Positions 43,263 through 51,404 of a stretch of 64,000 bases of DNA are shown here, in pieces (the first letter of the stretch is position 1; each line of letters begins with the position of its first letter). This DNA is from Clostridiaceae bacterium (lineage in GTDB: Bacteria; Bacillota; Clostridia; Acetivibrionales; DUMC01). The notes under the pieces were generated by a model. That model was not told where the DNA came from. It did no database searches and saw nothing but the letters and a program-made list of their open reading frames with translations. The stretch is from positions 29,710 through 93,709 of the forward strand of contig DUMC01000145.1 in the NCBI GenBank assembly GCA_012840075.1, given 5' to 3'. The position numbers and the translations under genes are program-made.

Positions 43263-44321
43263 ATGAAATTAAAATTATTTATTTTCAAAATAATACTGGC
43301 AACTTTAATAGCATTATTACCTTTTTCGACGGTTAACTTCATAGTGGATCCATATCAGTTTTACAGGATACCTAAATTTTACAAACCGGTGTATTTTAAT
43401 GATCAAAGATACCAAAACCCGGGATTGGCCAAAACTCAAAACTATTCTCTGGCAATAATCGGGACAAGCATGTCGGATAATTTCTTACTATCATATATGA
43501 ATAACGCGCTGAATCGGAAAACCATTAGGCTTTCTGCAATAGGAGCGTCAATGTATGAACAACGGCTTACGGCAGAAGTGGTTATCAGATCTAAAAAAGC
43601 AGATACAATAATATATGAATTGAATTATTTTTCTTTTAGAGGGGCATCAGATAGGGTAACTCACACAGGTAAAGGTTTTCCATACCATATGTATCAAAGA
43701 GGAATTATGTCCCATTTAAAGTATCTCTGTAATCCTGAAACATTGCTGAGAAGCTATCAAGTACTGTTGAAACATTACAAGGGTATTATGCATTCAACAA
43801 TGGTAGAAGATCTGGAAAAACTAAACACCTGGTATGATAGACCTAATTTTGGAAAAGGAAATGTGCTTTTAGACTGGAACATGGCTCAGAATGATTTGCA
43901 AAGGGCTGATCCGGATGAATTCAAATGGGAATACATTAAGGAAAATGCTGATAAAAATCTACTGGACTTAATTAAAAGCAACCCGGAAACGGAATTCATA
44001 CTGTTTTATCCGCCGTTTTCAATTTTAATGCATAAGTTTCTTGACAATAGGGGATTGTTCGATGAAGAGATAAAATTGAAACAGTACATATACGAGAATA
44101 CAAAGAACCTTCATAACGTTAAAATCTACGACTTTCAGGATATTAAGGAGATTACCCACAATCTTGATAATTATAGTGATATGAGTCACTATTCCATTGA
44201 AATAAATGAATACATTATAAACTCAATAGCAAAAGAACAGCATTTAGTGAATGATTCAAATATTGAACAAAAACTTAACAACCTTATAAAACAAGTTGAA
44301 GAATATGAGGTTGAGAAATAA
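43263..44321 (+). CDS. SGNH-like membrane-anchored acetyltransferase partner (AlgJ/X-type)
   Basis: 352 residues. An N-terminal signal anchor (about 5-25) exports the rest. The nucleophile is S69 in AIIGTSMSDNF, and YSDMSHYS near 305 supplies the Asp and His of a GDSL/SGNH triad. It probably takes the acyl group delivered by the preceding MBOAT and places it on a surface polysaccharide. The gene starts 30 bp after the MBOAT gene with GGAAGGATGG upstream. The acceptor polymer is unknown. Confidence 0.82.
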   Translation: MKLKLFIFKIILATLIALLPFSTVNFIVDPYQFYRIPKFYKPVYFNDQRYQNPGLAKTQNYSLAIIGTSMSDNFLLSYMNNALNRKTIRLSAIGASMYEQRLTAEVVIRSKKADTIIYELNYFSFRGASDRVTHTGKGFPYHMYQRGIMSHLKYLCNPETLLRSYQVLLKHYKGIMHSTMVEDLEKLNTWYDRPNFGKGNVLLDWNMAQNDLQRADPDEFKWEYIKENADKNLLDLIKSNPETEFILFYPPFSILMHKFLDNRGLFDEEIKLKQYIYENTKNLHNVKIYDFQDIKEITHNLDNYSDMSHYSIEINEYIINSIAKEQHLVNDSNIEQKLNNLIKQVEEYEVEK

Positions 44322-44344
44322 AATAAAGAGGAGGAATTCATATT

Positions 44345-45145
44345 ATGGCTCTTATACATTGTAATTTTTACTCTGAAACTCTTGGAGTAGCTTCATCTAT
44401 GGATGTAATTATTCCCCAATCCAGCTTCAGTCAAAGGCAAATAAATTCCCGGCAAAAGGCTGAAGGTTACCCGGTATTGTATCTGCTGCATGGCTTATCT
44501 GATGATCATACCATTTGGCAAAGAAGAACTTCTATTGAAAGGTATGTTACTCCGCTGAATATAGTAGTTGTAATGCCTGCGGTAAACAGGAGCTTCTATA
44601 CTGATATGGCTTACGGACCAAAATACTGGACTTTTATAAGTGAAGAGCTACCGTTTATTGTAAAGAATTTCTTCCATGTTTCCGACATGCGGGAGGATAC
44701 ATATGTTGCCGGATTGTCCATGGGCGGTTACGGAGCTTTTAAGCTGGCATTAACATACCCTGAAAGATATGCTGCCGCTGCCAGCCTGTCAGGTGCTGTT
44801 GACATTGCAGGGTTGGTGAAGGAACTGCACGAAGAATACACCAAAACAGGTAATGAGGCAATAATCACTGACGCAAAATTGATTTTTGGAGATTATTTAA
44901 ATGTAGAGGGAAGTGAAAATGACCTATTTTACCTGGCTGAAAGAGTTGCAAAATCCGAAGGACCTAAGCCACGATTGTATCAATGCTGTGGCACCGAGGA
45001 TTTTCTTTATAAGCACAACATAAAGTTTAGGGACTATTGCAGGAAACTTTCACTGAATTTGGTATATGAAGAAGAAAGCGGCACACATGAATGGGGATAT
45101 TGGGATAAGAAAATCCAGTCAGTGCTGAAGTTCATGTTTGAGTAA
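44345..45145 (+). CDS. Esterase D/FrmB-family esterase
   Basis: 266 residues, alpha/beta hydrolase without signal peptide. Catalytic serine S125 in [11 protein letters not shown], aspartate in CCGTEDFLY and histidine in [10 protein letters not shown]; the oxyanion [12 protein letters not shown] is also clear. Resembles EstA tributyrin esterases and acetyl esterases more than glutathione-dependent S-formylglutathione hydrolase. It lies 23 bp after the SGNH gene with GAGGAGG, so it is co-transcribed with the O-acetylation pair and may remove acetyl esters from sugars in the cytoplasm (inference). Confidence 0.87.
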   Translation: MALIHCNFYSETLGVASSMDVIIPQSSFSQRQINSRQKAEGYPVLYLLHGLSDDHTIWQRRTSIERYVTPLNIVVVMPAVNRSFYTDMAYGPKYWTFISEELPFIVKNFFHVSDMREDTYVAGLSMGGYGAFKLALTYPERYAAAASLSGAVDIAGLVKELHEEYTKTGNEAIITDAKLIFGDYLNVEGSENDLFYLAERVAKSEGPKPRLYQCCGTEDFLYKHNIKFRDYCRKLSLNLVYEEESGTHEWGYWDKKIQSVLKFMFE

Positions 45146-45242
45146 AATTTAATTCTATTTCTTCATTTGCATTTATGAAAGATTTAAAAATATTGGATAT
45201 TTAATAAATATTCTTTATATATAATAAATGCACCCAAAATAT

Positions 45243-45271
45243 TTGCATTTCTTAAGAAAAAATGTTATTAT
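45243..45271 (+). promoter_or_regulatory. Sigma-A promoter ahead of the c-di-AMP riboswitch
   Basis: TTGCAT (45243-45248), 17-bp spacer, TATTAT (45266-45271); predicted start near 45278, about 50 nt before the riboswitch. Confidence 0.55.
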
Positions 45272-45325
45272 ATTAAACACTAATATTTTTTATATTATAC
45301 ACTAATATTTTTAATTAATATTTTT

Positions 45326-45484
45326 AATTGCTGAATTTCTGCAATCTTGTTGCAGAATACGGGGGAACCAAAATAATTGGGGTGAATCCGAAGATATTCG
45401 GTTTATGAATATTTTTGGTAGGGCTAATTCCTTTCGGTCCGAACCCGTCAGCTAACCTCGGAAGCATTGAAAGGAAGGAGGGTT
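45326..45484 (+). ncRNA. Cyclic di-AMP riboswitch (ydaO/yuaA leader)
   Basis: Conserved blocks occur in the order of the ydaO/yuaA class: GGGGGAACC (45361-45369), TTGGGGTGAATCC (45377-45389), GGTAGGGC (45417-45424), CCGAACCCGTCAGCTAACC (45439-45457) and CTCGGAAGC (45457-45465), ending in GAAAGGAAGGAG. A CTGCAA/TTGCAG hairpin is inserted near 45339-45355. This class binds two c-di-AMP molecules and usually turns expression off. The next gene on this strand is citrate synthase, 390 bp away; the expression platform is not obvious. Confidence 0.92.
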
Positions 45485-45875
45485 AAAATTCTTTTAGCAT
45501 TTATGCAATTTTGTCTCTTAACATATTTATCACTTCGGATGTTGACTTTTGATATTTGGATATCCGATTTATAAAACATCGGTCAAATTGTCATTTGTAT
45601 CGTCGTTGCCTTTAATTTTGAAAATTTAAGCACAAGCATTTTTTAATTTAAAATTTAACATAAGCATTTTGCCAAAAGATTACAATTGTTCAATCAGTTT
45701 TAATCAAAAGATTACAATTGTTTAATCAGAAGCATTGTTATTGCATAAAATAATATACGGTATTTTGCACGGTATTCTATGATACCTGTACGACACGTTT
45801 GCTTTTTTTGCAATTACAAAAACTAATGCAGGCAATTACGTAGTTAAGACAAATCTTTGTAGCAGGAGGTTTTGT
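45485..45875 (+). repeat. Citrate synthase leader with 25-bp repeats
   Basis: CAAAAGATTACAATTGTTCA (with ATCAG) at 45673-45697 is repeated with one mismatch at 45705-45729, 32 bp apart, each containing the palindrome ACAATTGT: possible operator pair. A GATGTT/AACATC pairing around 45538-45584 may be part of the riboswitch expression platform. No convincing gene in this stretch. Confidence 0.5.
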
Positions 45876-47252
45876 ATGAAATATAATACGGCTGTAAGCT
45901 TGAATTTTGAAGAAAGCATGCTGGAAAGATATGTTGATTTAGCTAAGATAAATAATTTTATAGATCCTGAACTTTATACAAAGTATGAAGTGAAAAGAGG
46001 ATTACGAGACCTGGACGGTAAAGGAGTCTTAGTAGGTTTAACGGAAATAGGAGAAGTTTCAGCTTATGTTTTAAACGAAGAAAATAAAATGGTACCAGGA
46101 CCCGGTAGATTACTCTACAGAGGTATTGATATCAAGGACATTGTTAACGGATTTCTAAAGCAGAATCAATTTGGTTTTGAAGAAACTGCTTATTTGCTGC
46201 TTTATGGTGATCTTCCAAAAAAGGAAGAACTTGAAGATTTTTGCCGTTTGCTGAACTCTTATCGTACTTTACCTAATAGTTTTGTGAGGGATATTATTTT
46301 AAAAGCACCAACCAGGGATCTTATGAATGTACTGGCAAGATGCGTGTTAACTTTATATCGCTATGATGATAATGCTGATGATATTTCCCTTAAAAATGTA
46401 ATAAAGCAGTCTATGAAATTGATAGCTGTTTTTCCTTTATTAGCAGTTTATGCTTACCAGGCTTTTTCACACTATTATTGTAAAAACAGCTTGGTGATCC
46501 ACAGTCCAAAAGAGGAGTTACGGACTGCTGAGAATATATTACACATGTTAAGACCTGATAGCAAATATACCGAACTTGAATCAAAGTTGTTAGATCTTGC
46601 CCTGGTACTTCATGCTGAACATGGAGGAGGAAATAATTCCACGTTTGTAACACATGTAGTTACATCAACAGGCACGGATACTTATTCATCAATTGCTGCG
46701 GCACTCGCATCTTTGAAGGGACCGAGACATGGAGGTGCGAACATTAAAGTTGTTCAGATGTTTGAAGAAATAAAAATGAATATAAAAGATTGGAATGACG
46801 ATGAGGAAATTGAAGAGTATTTGCTGAAAATACTTAATAAGGAGGCTTTTGATCGATCAGGTCTGATATATGGATTTGGTCATGCAGTGTACTCCGTATC
46901 CGATCCAAGAGTGGAGATATTTAAGGAACACGTTGAAAAACTTGCAGAGGAAAAAGGAATGAAAGAAGAATATAAATTGTACAGAAAAGTAGAGGAACTG
47001 GCACCAAAAGCCATAGGGAAAGTCCGAAAAATATATAAGGGCGTATGTGCTAATATTGATTTGTATTCGGGGTTTGTATATAGAATGCTTAATATACCTG
47101 AAGAGCTTTTTACTCCTTTATTTGCAATCGCACGGGTAGTAGGATGGAGTGCACACAGAATTGAGGAAATTGTTAACGCAGGGAAAATCATCAGACCTGC
47201 ATATAAGAGCGTTGCCAAAAGGCGAGAGTATATTCCGATAAATGCAAGGTGA
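45876..47252 (+). CDS. Citrate synthase
   Basis: Condenses oxaloacetate and acetyl-CoA to citrate for glutamate synthesis. 458 residues, longer than the usual 370-430, with an N-terminal extension before GRLLYRGIDIKDIV. Catalytic histidines appear in HAEHGGGNNST and FGHAVYSVSDPR, with GPRHGGAN between, and the aspartate in VCANIDLYSG. This is the si-type citrate synthase fold, not the Re-citrate synthase of Clostridium kluyveri. AGGAGG precedes the ATG. The upstream leader carries a c-di-AMP riboswitch. 2-Methylcitrate synthase is possible but no propionate genes are near. Confidence 0.92.
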   Translation: MKYNTAVSLNFEESMLERYVDLAKINNFIDPELYTKYEVKRGLRDLDGKGVLVGLTEIGEVSAYVLNEENKMVPGPGRLLYRGIDIKDIVNGFLKQNQFGFEETAYLLLYGDLPKKEELEDFCRLLNSYRTLPNSFVRDIILKAPTRDLMNVLARCVLTLYRYDDNADDISLKNVIKQSMKLIAVFPLLAVYAYQAFSHYYCKNSLVIHSPKEELRTAENILHMLRPDSKYTELESKLLDLALVLHAEHGGGNNSTFVTHVVTSTGTDTYSSIAAALASLKGPRHGGANIKVVQMFEEIKMNIKDWNDDEEIEEYLLKILNKEAFDRSGLIYGFGHAVYSVSDPRVEIFKEHVEKLAEEKGMKEEYKLYRKVEELAPKAIGKVRKIYKGVCANIDLYSGFVYRMLNIPEELFTPLFAIARVVGWSAHRIEEIVNAGKIIRPAYKSVAKRREYIPINAR

Positions 47253-47257
47253 TAAAC

Positions 47258-47326
47258 GGGGACATTCCTACATTCCTCGCCTTGTGAGGAATACCCGTAA
47301 TTCAGAGAGGTGTGTCCCCTTACATT
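47258..47326 (+). terminator. Branched terminator after citrate synthase
   Basis: GGGGACA (47258-47264) with TGTCCCC (47313-47319) encloses ATTCCTC/GAGGAAT (47272-47278, 47286-47292); TTACATTATTTT follows. It also separates the convergent kinase gene. Confidence 0.75.
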
Positions 47327-47329
47327 ATT

Positions 47330-48793
47330 TTATTCAATAGGCAAAATTACCTGCACAATCGTACCTTCTGTAGGTTTGCTTCTGACTTTTATTTTACCCC
47401 GATGGCTTAGGATTATTATTTTTGCAATTGAAAGGCCTAAGCCATGACCTCCCTTATATTTTTTTCTGGACTTATCGGAACGGTAGAATCTGTCGAAGAT
47501 GTGTTTCATTTCTTCTTCTGTCATACCAATGCCGGTATCTGCAACTTCTATAACGGCATTATTCCTTTCTGCATAAAGGTTAATATTTATAATACCTCCT
47601 TCCGGTGTATATTTTGTTGCGTTATCCAAGAAAATCCTAATTGCTTGTTTGATCCTGTTCCTGTCAGCATAAATATTTATATCTTTTCGAATATTAAAAA
47701 ATAATTTATGATTCTTGTCGATAATAGTTGTTTCCTTGATAGTTTCTTCCAACAACGATGATAAATTGAATTTTTCCTTTTGGAGGATTAGAGTTCCCTT
47801 GTCATTTCTGGCAAGGAAAAGCAATTTTTCAACCAGGTCCTTCATATTCTCGGTTTCATTTTTTATTGCACCTATGGCTTCCTGCAAGACTTCCTTATCG
47901 TCTTTACCCCAGCGGTTAAGCATATCCACATATCCTTGAATTACGGCAATTGGAGTCCTTAATTCGTGAGATGCGTCTGAAACAAATTGCCTTTGCCTGT
48001 TATAGCCATCTTCAATTCTGTCCATCATTTCATTGAAAGTACGAGCCAGGTCTTTAAGTTCTTTTTTGGAACTGCTTACATTTAAACGTATATTCATATT
48101 TTTTTCGGAAATACTTCTGACAGCTTCTGTCATTTCTCTAATAGGAAGAAGGATGTTTTCCCCTGAGGAAAAACTTAAAACGAATGCATATAAAATGCCA
48201 ATAAAATTTACCAAGAGAAAAATTTTTATTAATTTATAAATGTCTATAATTTCTGATGTGATATCCGAATAGATATTTACGTAAAATATTTTATTATTTA
48301 TAAAAGCTTTCATATCCAAAACAATGTAGTATTTATCATTTATTTTATCGAAAGACAAGAATTTCTTATAATCATAATAAGCAGGGTCATATTTTGTGTT
48401 TTCCCGGTTGTTGGCAGGAATGGATGGGATGGAAAACAGGAATTTTTTGTCTACATCAAATACTATCGCATGATTTTTTGTGCCAAGGATATTTTCAAGT
48501 GCTTCGGGCTCTACTTTTTGAGAGGTTTCAATTTGCTGCGCTACCGTTTTGTAATTGTCATAAATAAAATAGAATTTGTAAGCTCCATATGTAAAAAAAG
48601 TTAAAACCCCGATTAAAACCAGGGTTTTTATAACTATTTTAAAGTGCAAAAAAGATAAGCTTAATCTCAGAGAGATCCTGCTTCTCAGGACAAGCTTTTT
48701 TATTGCGTAAAAGACTATATAAAAGGGGAAGGTTATTATTCTAAATATTTGCTGTAAGACTCTTAAAAGTGCATTTTTATTGCTGTGGTTCAT
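47330..48793 (-). CDS. Sensor histidine kinase of an OmpR-type two-component system
   Basis: 487 residues: helix at about 50-72, extracytoplasmic sensor (about 75-180), helix at about 182-205, HAMP (about 208-260), HisKA with the phospho-histidine near residue 276 in SDASHELRTPIAVIQGY, and an HATPase domain (FLDNATKYTPEGG, DTGIGM, KGGHGLGLSIAKIII). Membrane-bound; phosphorylates the adjacent response regulator, whose gene lies 40 bp upstream in the same operon. The architecture resembles ArlS/CssS-type envelope sensors; the signal is unknown. AAGGAG precedes the ATG. Confidence 0.93.
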   Translation of the reverse strand: MNHSNKNALLRVLQQIFRIITFPFYIVFYAIKKLVLRSRISLRLSLSFLHFKIVIKTLVLIGVLTFFTYGAYKFYFIYDNYKTVAQQIETSQKVEPEALENILGTKNHAIVFDVDKKFLFSIPSIPANNRENTKYDPAYYDYKKFLSFDKINDKYYIVLDMKAFINNKIFYVNIYSDITSEIIDIYKLIKIFLLVNFIGILYAFVLSFSSGENILLPIREMTEAVRSISEKNMNIRLNVSSSKKELKDLARTFNEMMDRIEDGYNRQRQFVSDASHELRTPIAVIQGYVDMLNRWGKDDKEVLQEAIGAIKNETENMKDLVEKLLFLARNDKGTLILQKEKFNLSSLLEETIKETTIIDKNHKLFFNIRKDINIYADRNRIKQAIRIFLDNATKYTPEGGIININLYAERNNAVIEVADTGIGMTEEEMKHIFDRFYRSDKSRKKYKGGHGLGLSIAKIIILSHRGKIKVRSKPTEGTIVQVILPIE

Positions 48794-48833
48794 GCCGAGC
48801 TCCTTTGTTGTAAACCTTTACTCTCGGATCAAA

Positions 48834-49541
48834 TTATTTTTCTTTAAAAATATACCCTACTCCTCTCACTGTATGAATGAATTGCATGCCAAATCTCTGA
48901 TCAATTTTACTTCTTAAATATCTTATGTATACATCAGTAATATTAGTATCTCCCATAAAATCGTATCCCCAGACATTTTCAAGAATTTTTTCCCTTGATA
49001 ATACTATATCTTTATTCTCCATCAAATATAGGAGGAGTTCGAACTCTTTCTTTGATAGATTAATTTCTTCTCCCGAATATGTAACTTTATATTCATCTTT
49101 TGATAATTCAAGATTTCCTGCTTTGATTATATTTTTTCTTGCATTTTGGTTTATATCGTTGTTTTGAATCTTTATACCGGATTTTCTTCTTAAAGCTGTT
49201 CTTATTCTTGCAAGGAGTTCTTCTATGGCAAAAGGTTTTGTGATGTAATCATCCGCACCCATATCAAGACCCATGACCTTATCGGAAATATCATCCTTAG
49301 CAGTCAGCATGATAATTGGGACGTCGGATACTTTCCTTACACGCCTGCATACTTCAATACCGCTAAGTTCGGGAAGCATAAGATCAAGAATTATCAGGTC
49401 AATGTTACCGTTAACAGCTTTATCATAGCCTGTTCTTCCGTCGTATGCAACTTCTACTTCATAACCTTCGTGCTTTAATTCCAGTTCCAGGAAGCGTGCA
49501 ATTTTTTCTTCATCTTCGATAATTAAGATTACATTTTTCAT
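48834..49541 (-). CDS. OmpR/PhoB-family response regulator
   Basis: 235 residues. Receiver domain with the acidic pair ED(10-11), phospho-acceptor D53 in LIILDLMLP, T in MLTAKDD and K in TKPFAIEELLAR; C-terminal winged helix (about 135-232) with VLSREKILENVWGYDF and DVYIRYLRSKID. Cognate partner of the kinase downstream. Targets unknown; the DUF4342 gene upstream on the same strand may belong to its regulon. Confidence 0.95.
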   Translation of the reverse strand: MKNVILIIEDEEKIARFLELELKHEGYEVEVAYDGRTGYDKAVNGNIDLIILDLMLPELSGIEVCRRVRKVSDVPIIMLTAKDDISDKVMGLDMGADDYITKPFAIEELLARIRTALRRKSGIKIQNNDINQNARKNIIKAGNLELSKDEYKVTYSGEEINLSKKEFELLLYLMENKDIVLSREKILENVWGYDFMGDTNITDVYIRYLRSKIDQRFGMQFIHTVRGVGYIFKEK

Positions 49542-49779
49542 AAAAAATTAAGCAACACCCCTATAAATAAAATAAATAATCAAAATAATAAATAAAATAT
49601 ATAAAATATATAATCAAAACAAAAAGATATATTTACTTTAATTGTTTATTTTATTATAGCCGGCATATTAGCCATAGCCGGCTTTCTATGCTTTTACTTA
49701 AATAGAATATGCCCTTTATTAAGTTAAAGTGAAGAACTCAAGCCTGACCCTGTTTATTCATTCAATTGTAATTTTATAT

Positions 49780-50319
49780 TCATTCAATGGTAATTTCATT
49801 ATATCCTTTATCGCTGTTATTGTCATTATTCTTCTTTGAATCCTGGTTGTTTGTATAATTATAACTATTCTGTTGTTCAGTGCTCCCTGTGGCTTCTTTT
49901 ACCTTATTTGCAAAATTGTTAATTATTTTATTTACATCCACGTTTTCTCCGGTTTCTTTACGGAATCTGAATCTGTAACCAAGGACAAACGCTATTACCA
50001 GTAAAGCAACAAGAAACCAATTGAATACCAATAATCCGATTATTAGCAAATTCACAGGAATATTTATTATCGTTTCACCGGCTTTTTCAATAATAAATTT
50101 TGTTTTAAAACCTTTCTTAATCAAATTTTTCAGTTTAGTGCCAAAGCTTGAATTGTAATTATTATATCTTCTGCCGGAATTTGACCTGTTATTTCTTTCA
50201 AATTCAACGATAGCTTCAACTATATCACCATTATGCTTTTCAAGAAGAATTTTTGCCTCTTCATAACTACAATTTGTTCTTCTCCTGAGTTCATCGATTT
50301 TTTCCAATGATATACCCAT
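49780..50319 (-). CDS. UBA-like/DUF4342 membrane protein
   Basis: 179 residues. N-terminal UBA/TS-N-like three-helix domain (about 3-42: EKIDELRRRTNCSYEEAKILLEKHNGDIVEAIVEFE), a basic linker, DUF4342-type region with one long hydrophobic helix (about 88-113), and a hydrophilic Asn/Asp/Lys-rich tail. Family function is unknown; association with envelope-stress two-component systems is frequent in clostridia and fits the neighbouring genes. GGAGGT precedes the ATG. Confidence 0.8.
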   Translation of the reverse strand: MGISLEKIDELRRRTNCSYEEAKILLEKHNGDIVEAIVEFERNNRSNSGRRYNNYNSSFGTKLKNLIKKGFKTKFIIEKAGETIINIPVNLLIIGLLVFNWFLVALLVIAFVLGYRFRFRKETGENVDVNKIINNFANKVKEATGSTEQQNSYNYTNNQDSKKNNDNNSDKGYNEITIE

Positions 50320-50446
50320 ATTTTTTTACCTCCATAACAAGAATTTTGTTGTTTTACTCTCCGAAATCTTTGTTACGAGGTTATTATACTGGTAAAAAAT
50401 TAGACCATATTTAGTGAAAAATTAGAATTTCATTAGAATTCTATTA

Positions 50447-51241
50447 TCAACCTTTAAATATTTCCCTTAATTCTATTACCAGGTCATCAAAAATCCCGAC
50501 TTTGATTTTATCGTTCCTGCAATAAATCTCAGGACGCCCGTATTTATTACTTTCGCTAAGAGTAAATACCGTAACCGTTTCTTCTTCAGGTCTAATTATC
50601 CAGTATTCTTTCACACCGAATTTTTCATAAGTATTAAATTTTCTTATGATATCCTTTTTTGCCGTGTGAGGTGAAACAACTTCTACGATAAGATCGGGAG
50701 CGCCTTTACAGCCTCTTTCGTCTATTTTTTTGCTATCACAAACTACTATAATGTCAGGCTGCAGAACTGTTTTAGCATCTTCGTCGGATTCATTTTCTTC
50801 AAGAAAACGGACGTCAATAGGAGCAACAAAAACTTTGCATGGTTTACCCTTTAAGTAGTTGTAGAATTCTGAGCCTAAAGCAATAATAATTTCCTGGTGC
50901 TTTGGCGATGGAGCAGGACTCATGTTGTAAGGTACTCCGTCTATAAGCTCCCACCTTTCATCATCGGGCCACTGTAAATAATCCTTGTAAGTATATCTCC
51001 TTCCATCATATTCTTCGTATTTGCTTGCTATTTCCATAACATAACTTTCAACGGCTTCATGCTTGTATGGATTTACATCTAGATATATGTAATTTCCCTC
51101 CGATGGATACTTGCTTTCAATATATTGCCTTGCCGCTTCCCTGATGAGCTCAGAACGGGTCCGGCTTTCAAGCTTGGCTACTTTATCGATTTTTTCCAGA
51201 AGGTCTTTTTTGAACGAAAGATTTACGGTTACATTTTCCAT
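50447..51241 (-). CDS. Ribbon-helix-helix / Uma2-nuclease fusion protein
   Basis: 264 residues in two parts. Residues 1-48 form a ribbon-helix-helix DNA-binding domain (VTVNLSFKKDLLEKIDKVAKL, SELIREAARQYIES) like CopG-type antitoxins. Residues about 85-262 are a Uma2 (DUF820) PD-(D/E)XK domain: WELIDGVPYNMSPAPSPKHQ, D163 in LQPDIIVV, E187 in PDLIVEVVSPHT, and KFNTYEKFGVKEYWII. Most Uma2 proteins lack the DNA-binding part. Two perfect palindromes just upstream look like its own operator. GAGGTGAT precedes the ATG. Nuclease activity is predicted by fold only. Confidence 0.85.
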   Translation of the reverse strand: MENVTVNLSFKKDLLEKIDKVAKLESRTRSELIREAARQYIESKYPSEGNYIYLDVNPYKHEAVESYVMEIASKYEEYDGRRYTYKDYLQWPDDERWELIDGVPYNMSPAPSPKHQEIIIALGSEFYNYLKGKPCKVFVAPIDVRFLEENESDEDAKTVLQPDIIVVCDSKKIDERGCKGAPDLIVEVVSPHTAKKDIIRKFNTYEKFGVKEYWIIRPEEETVTVFTLSESNKYGRPEIYCRNDKIKVGIFDDLVIELREIFKG

Positions 51242-51263
51242 TGATAATCACCTCAGATTTATA

Positions 51264-51308
51264 ATATACAAAGTTTGTATATAAATATTATATACAAATT
51301 TTGTATAT
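51264..51308. promoter_or_regulatory. Two 19-bp perfect palindromes, probable RHH operator
   Basis: ATATACAAAGTTTGTATAT (51264-51282) and ATATACAAATTTTGTATAT (51290-51308) are both perfect palindromes around one central base and differ only near the centre; centres are 26 bp apart. They begin 22 bp upstream of the RHH-Uma2 start and overlap its likely promoter, fitting autorepression by a ribbon-helix-helix protein. Confidence 0.75.
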
Positions 51309-51373
51309 AGTCAATATGTTGAGGATTGCAGACGCTATTTCTTCTGTGACATGGTAGATTAATTTTTAAAATA

Positions 51374-51382
51374 TGGTATAAT
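51374..51382 (+). promoter_or_regulatory. Extended -10 promoter of recD2
   Basis: TGGTATAAT is a TGn-extended consensus -10 box, 22 bp before the recD2 ATG; no good -35 box is seen. The predicted leader is very short, with GAGGTGAG as ribosome site. Confidence 0.5.
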
Positions 51383-51404
51383 GTTGCAGAGGTGAGCAAC
51401 TTAG

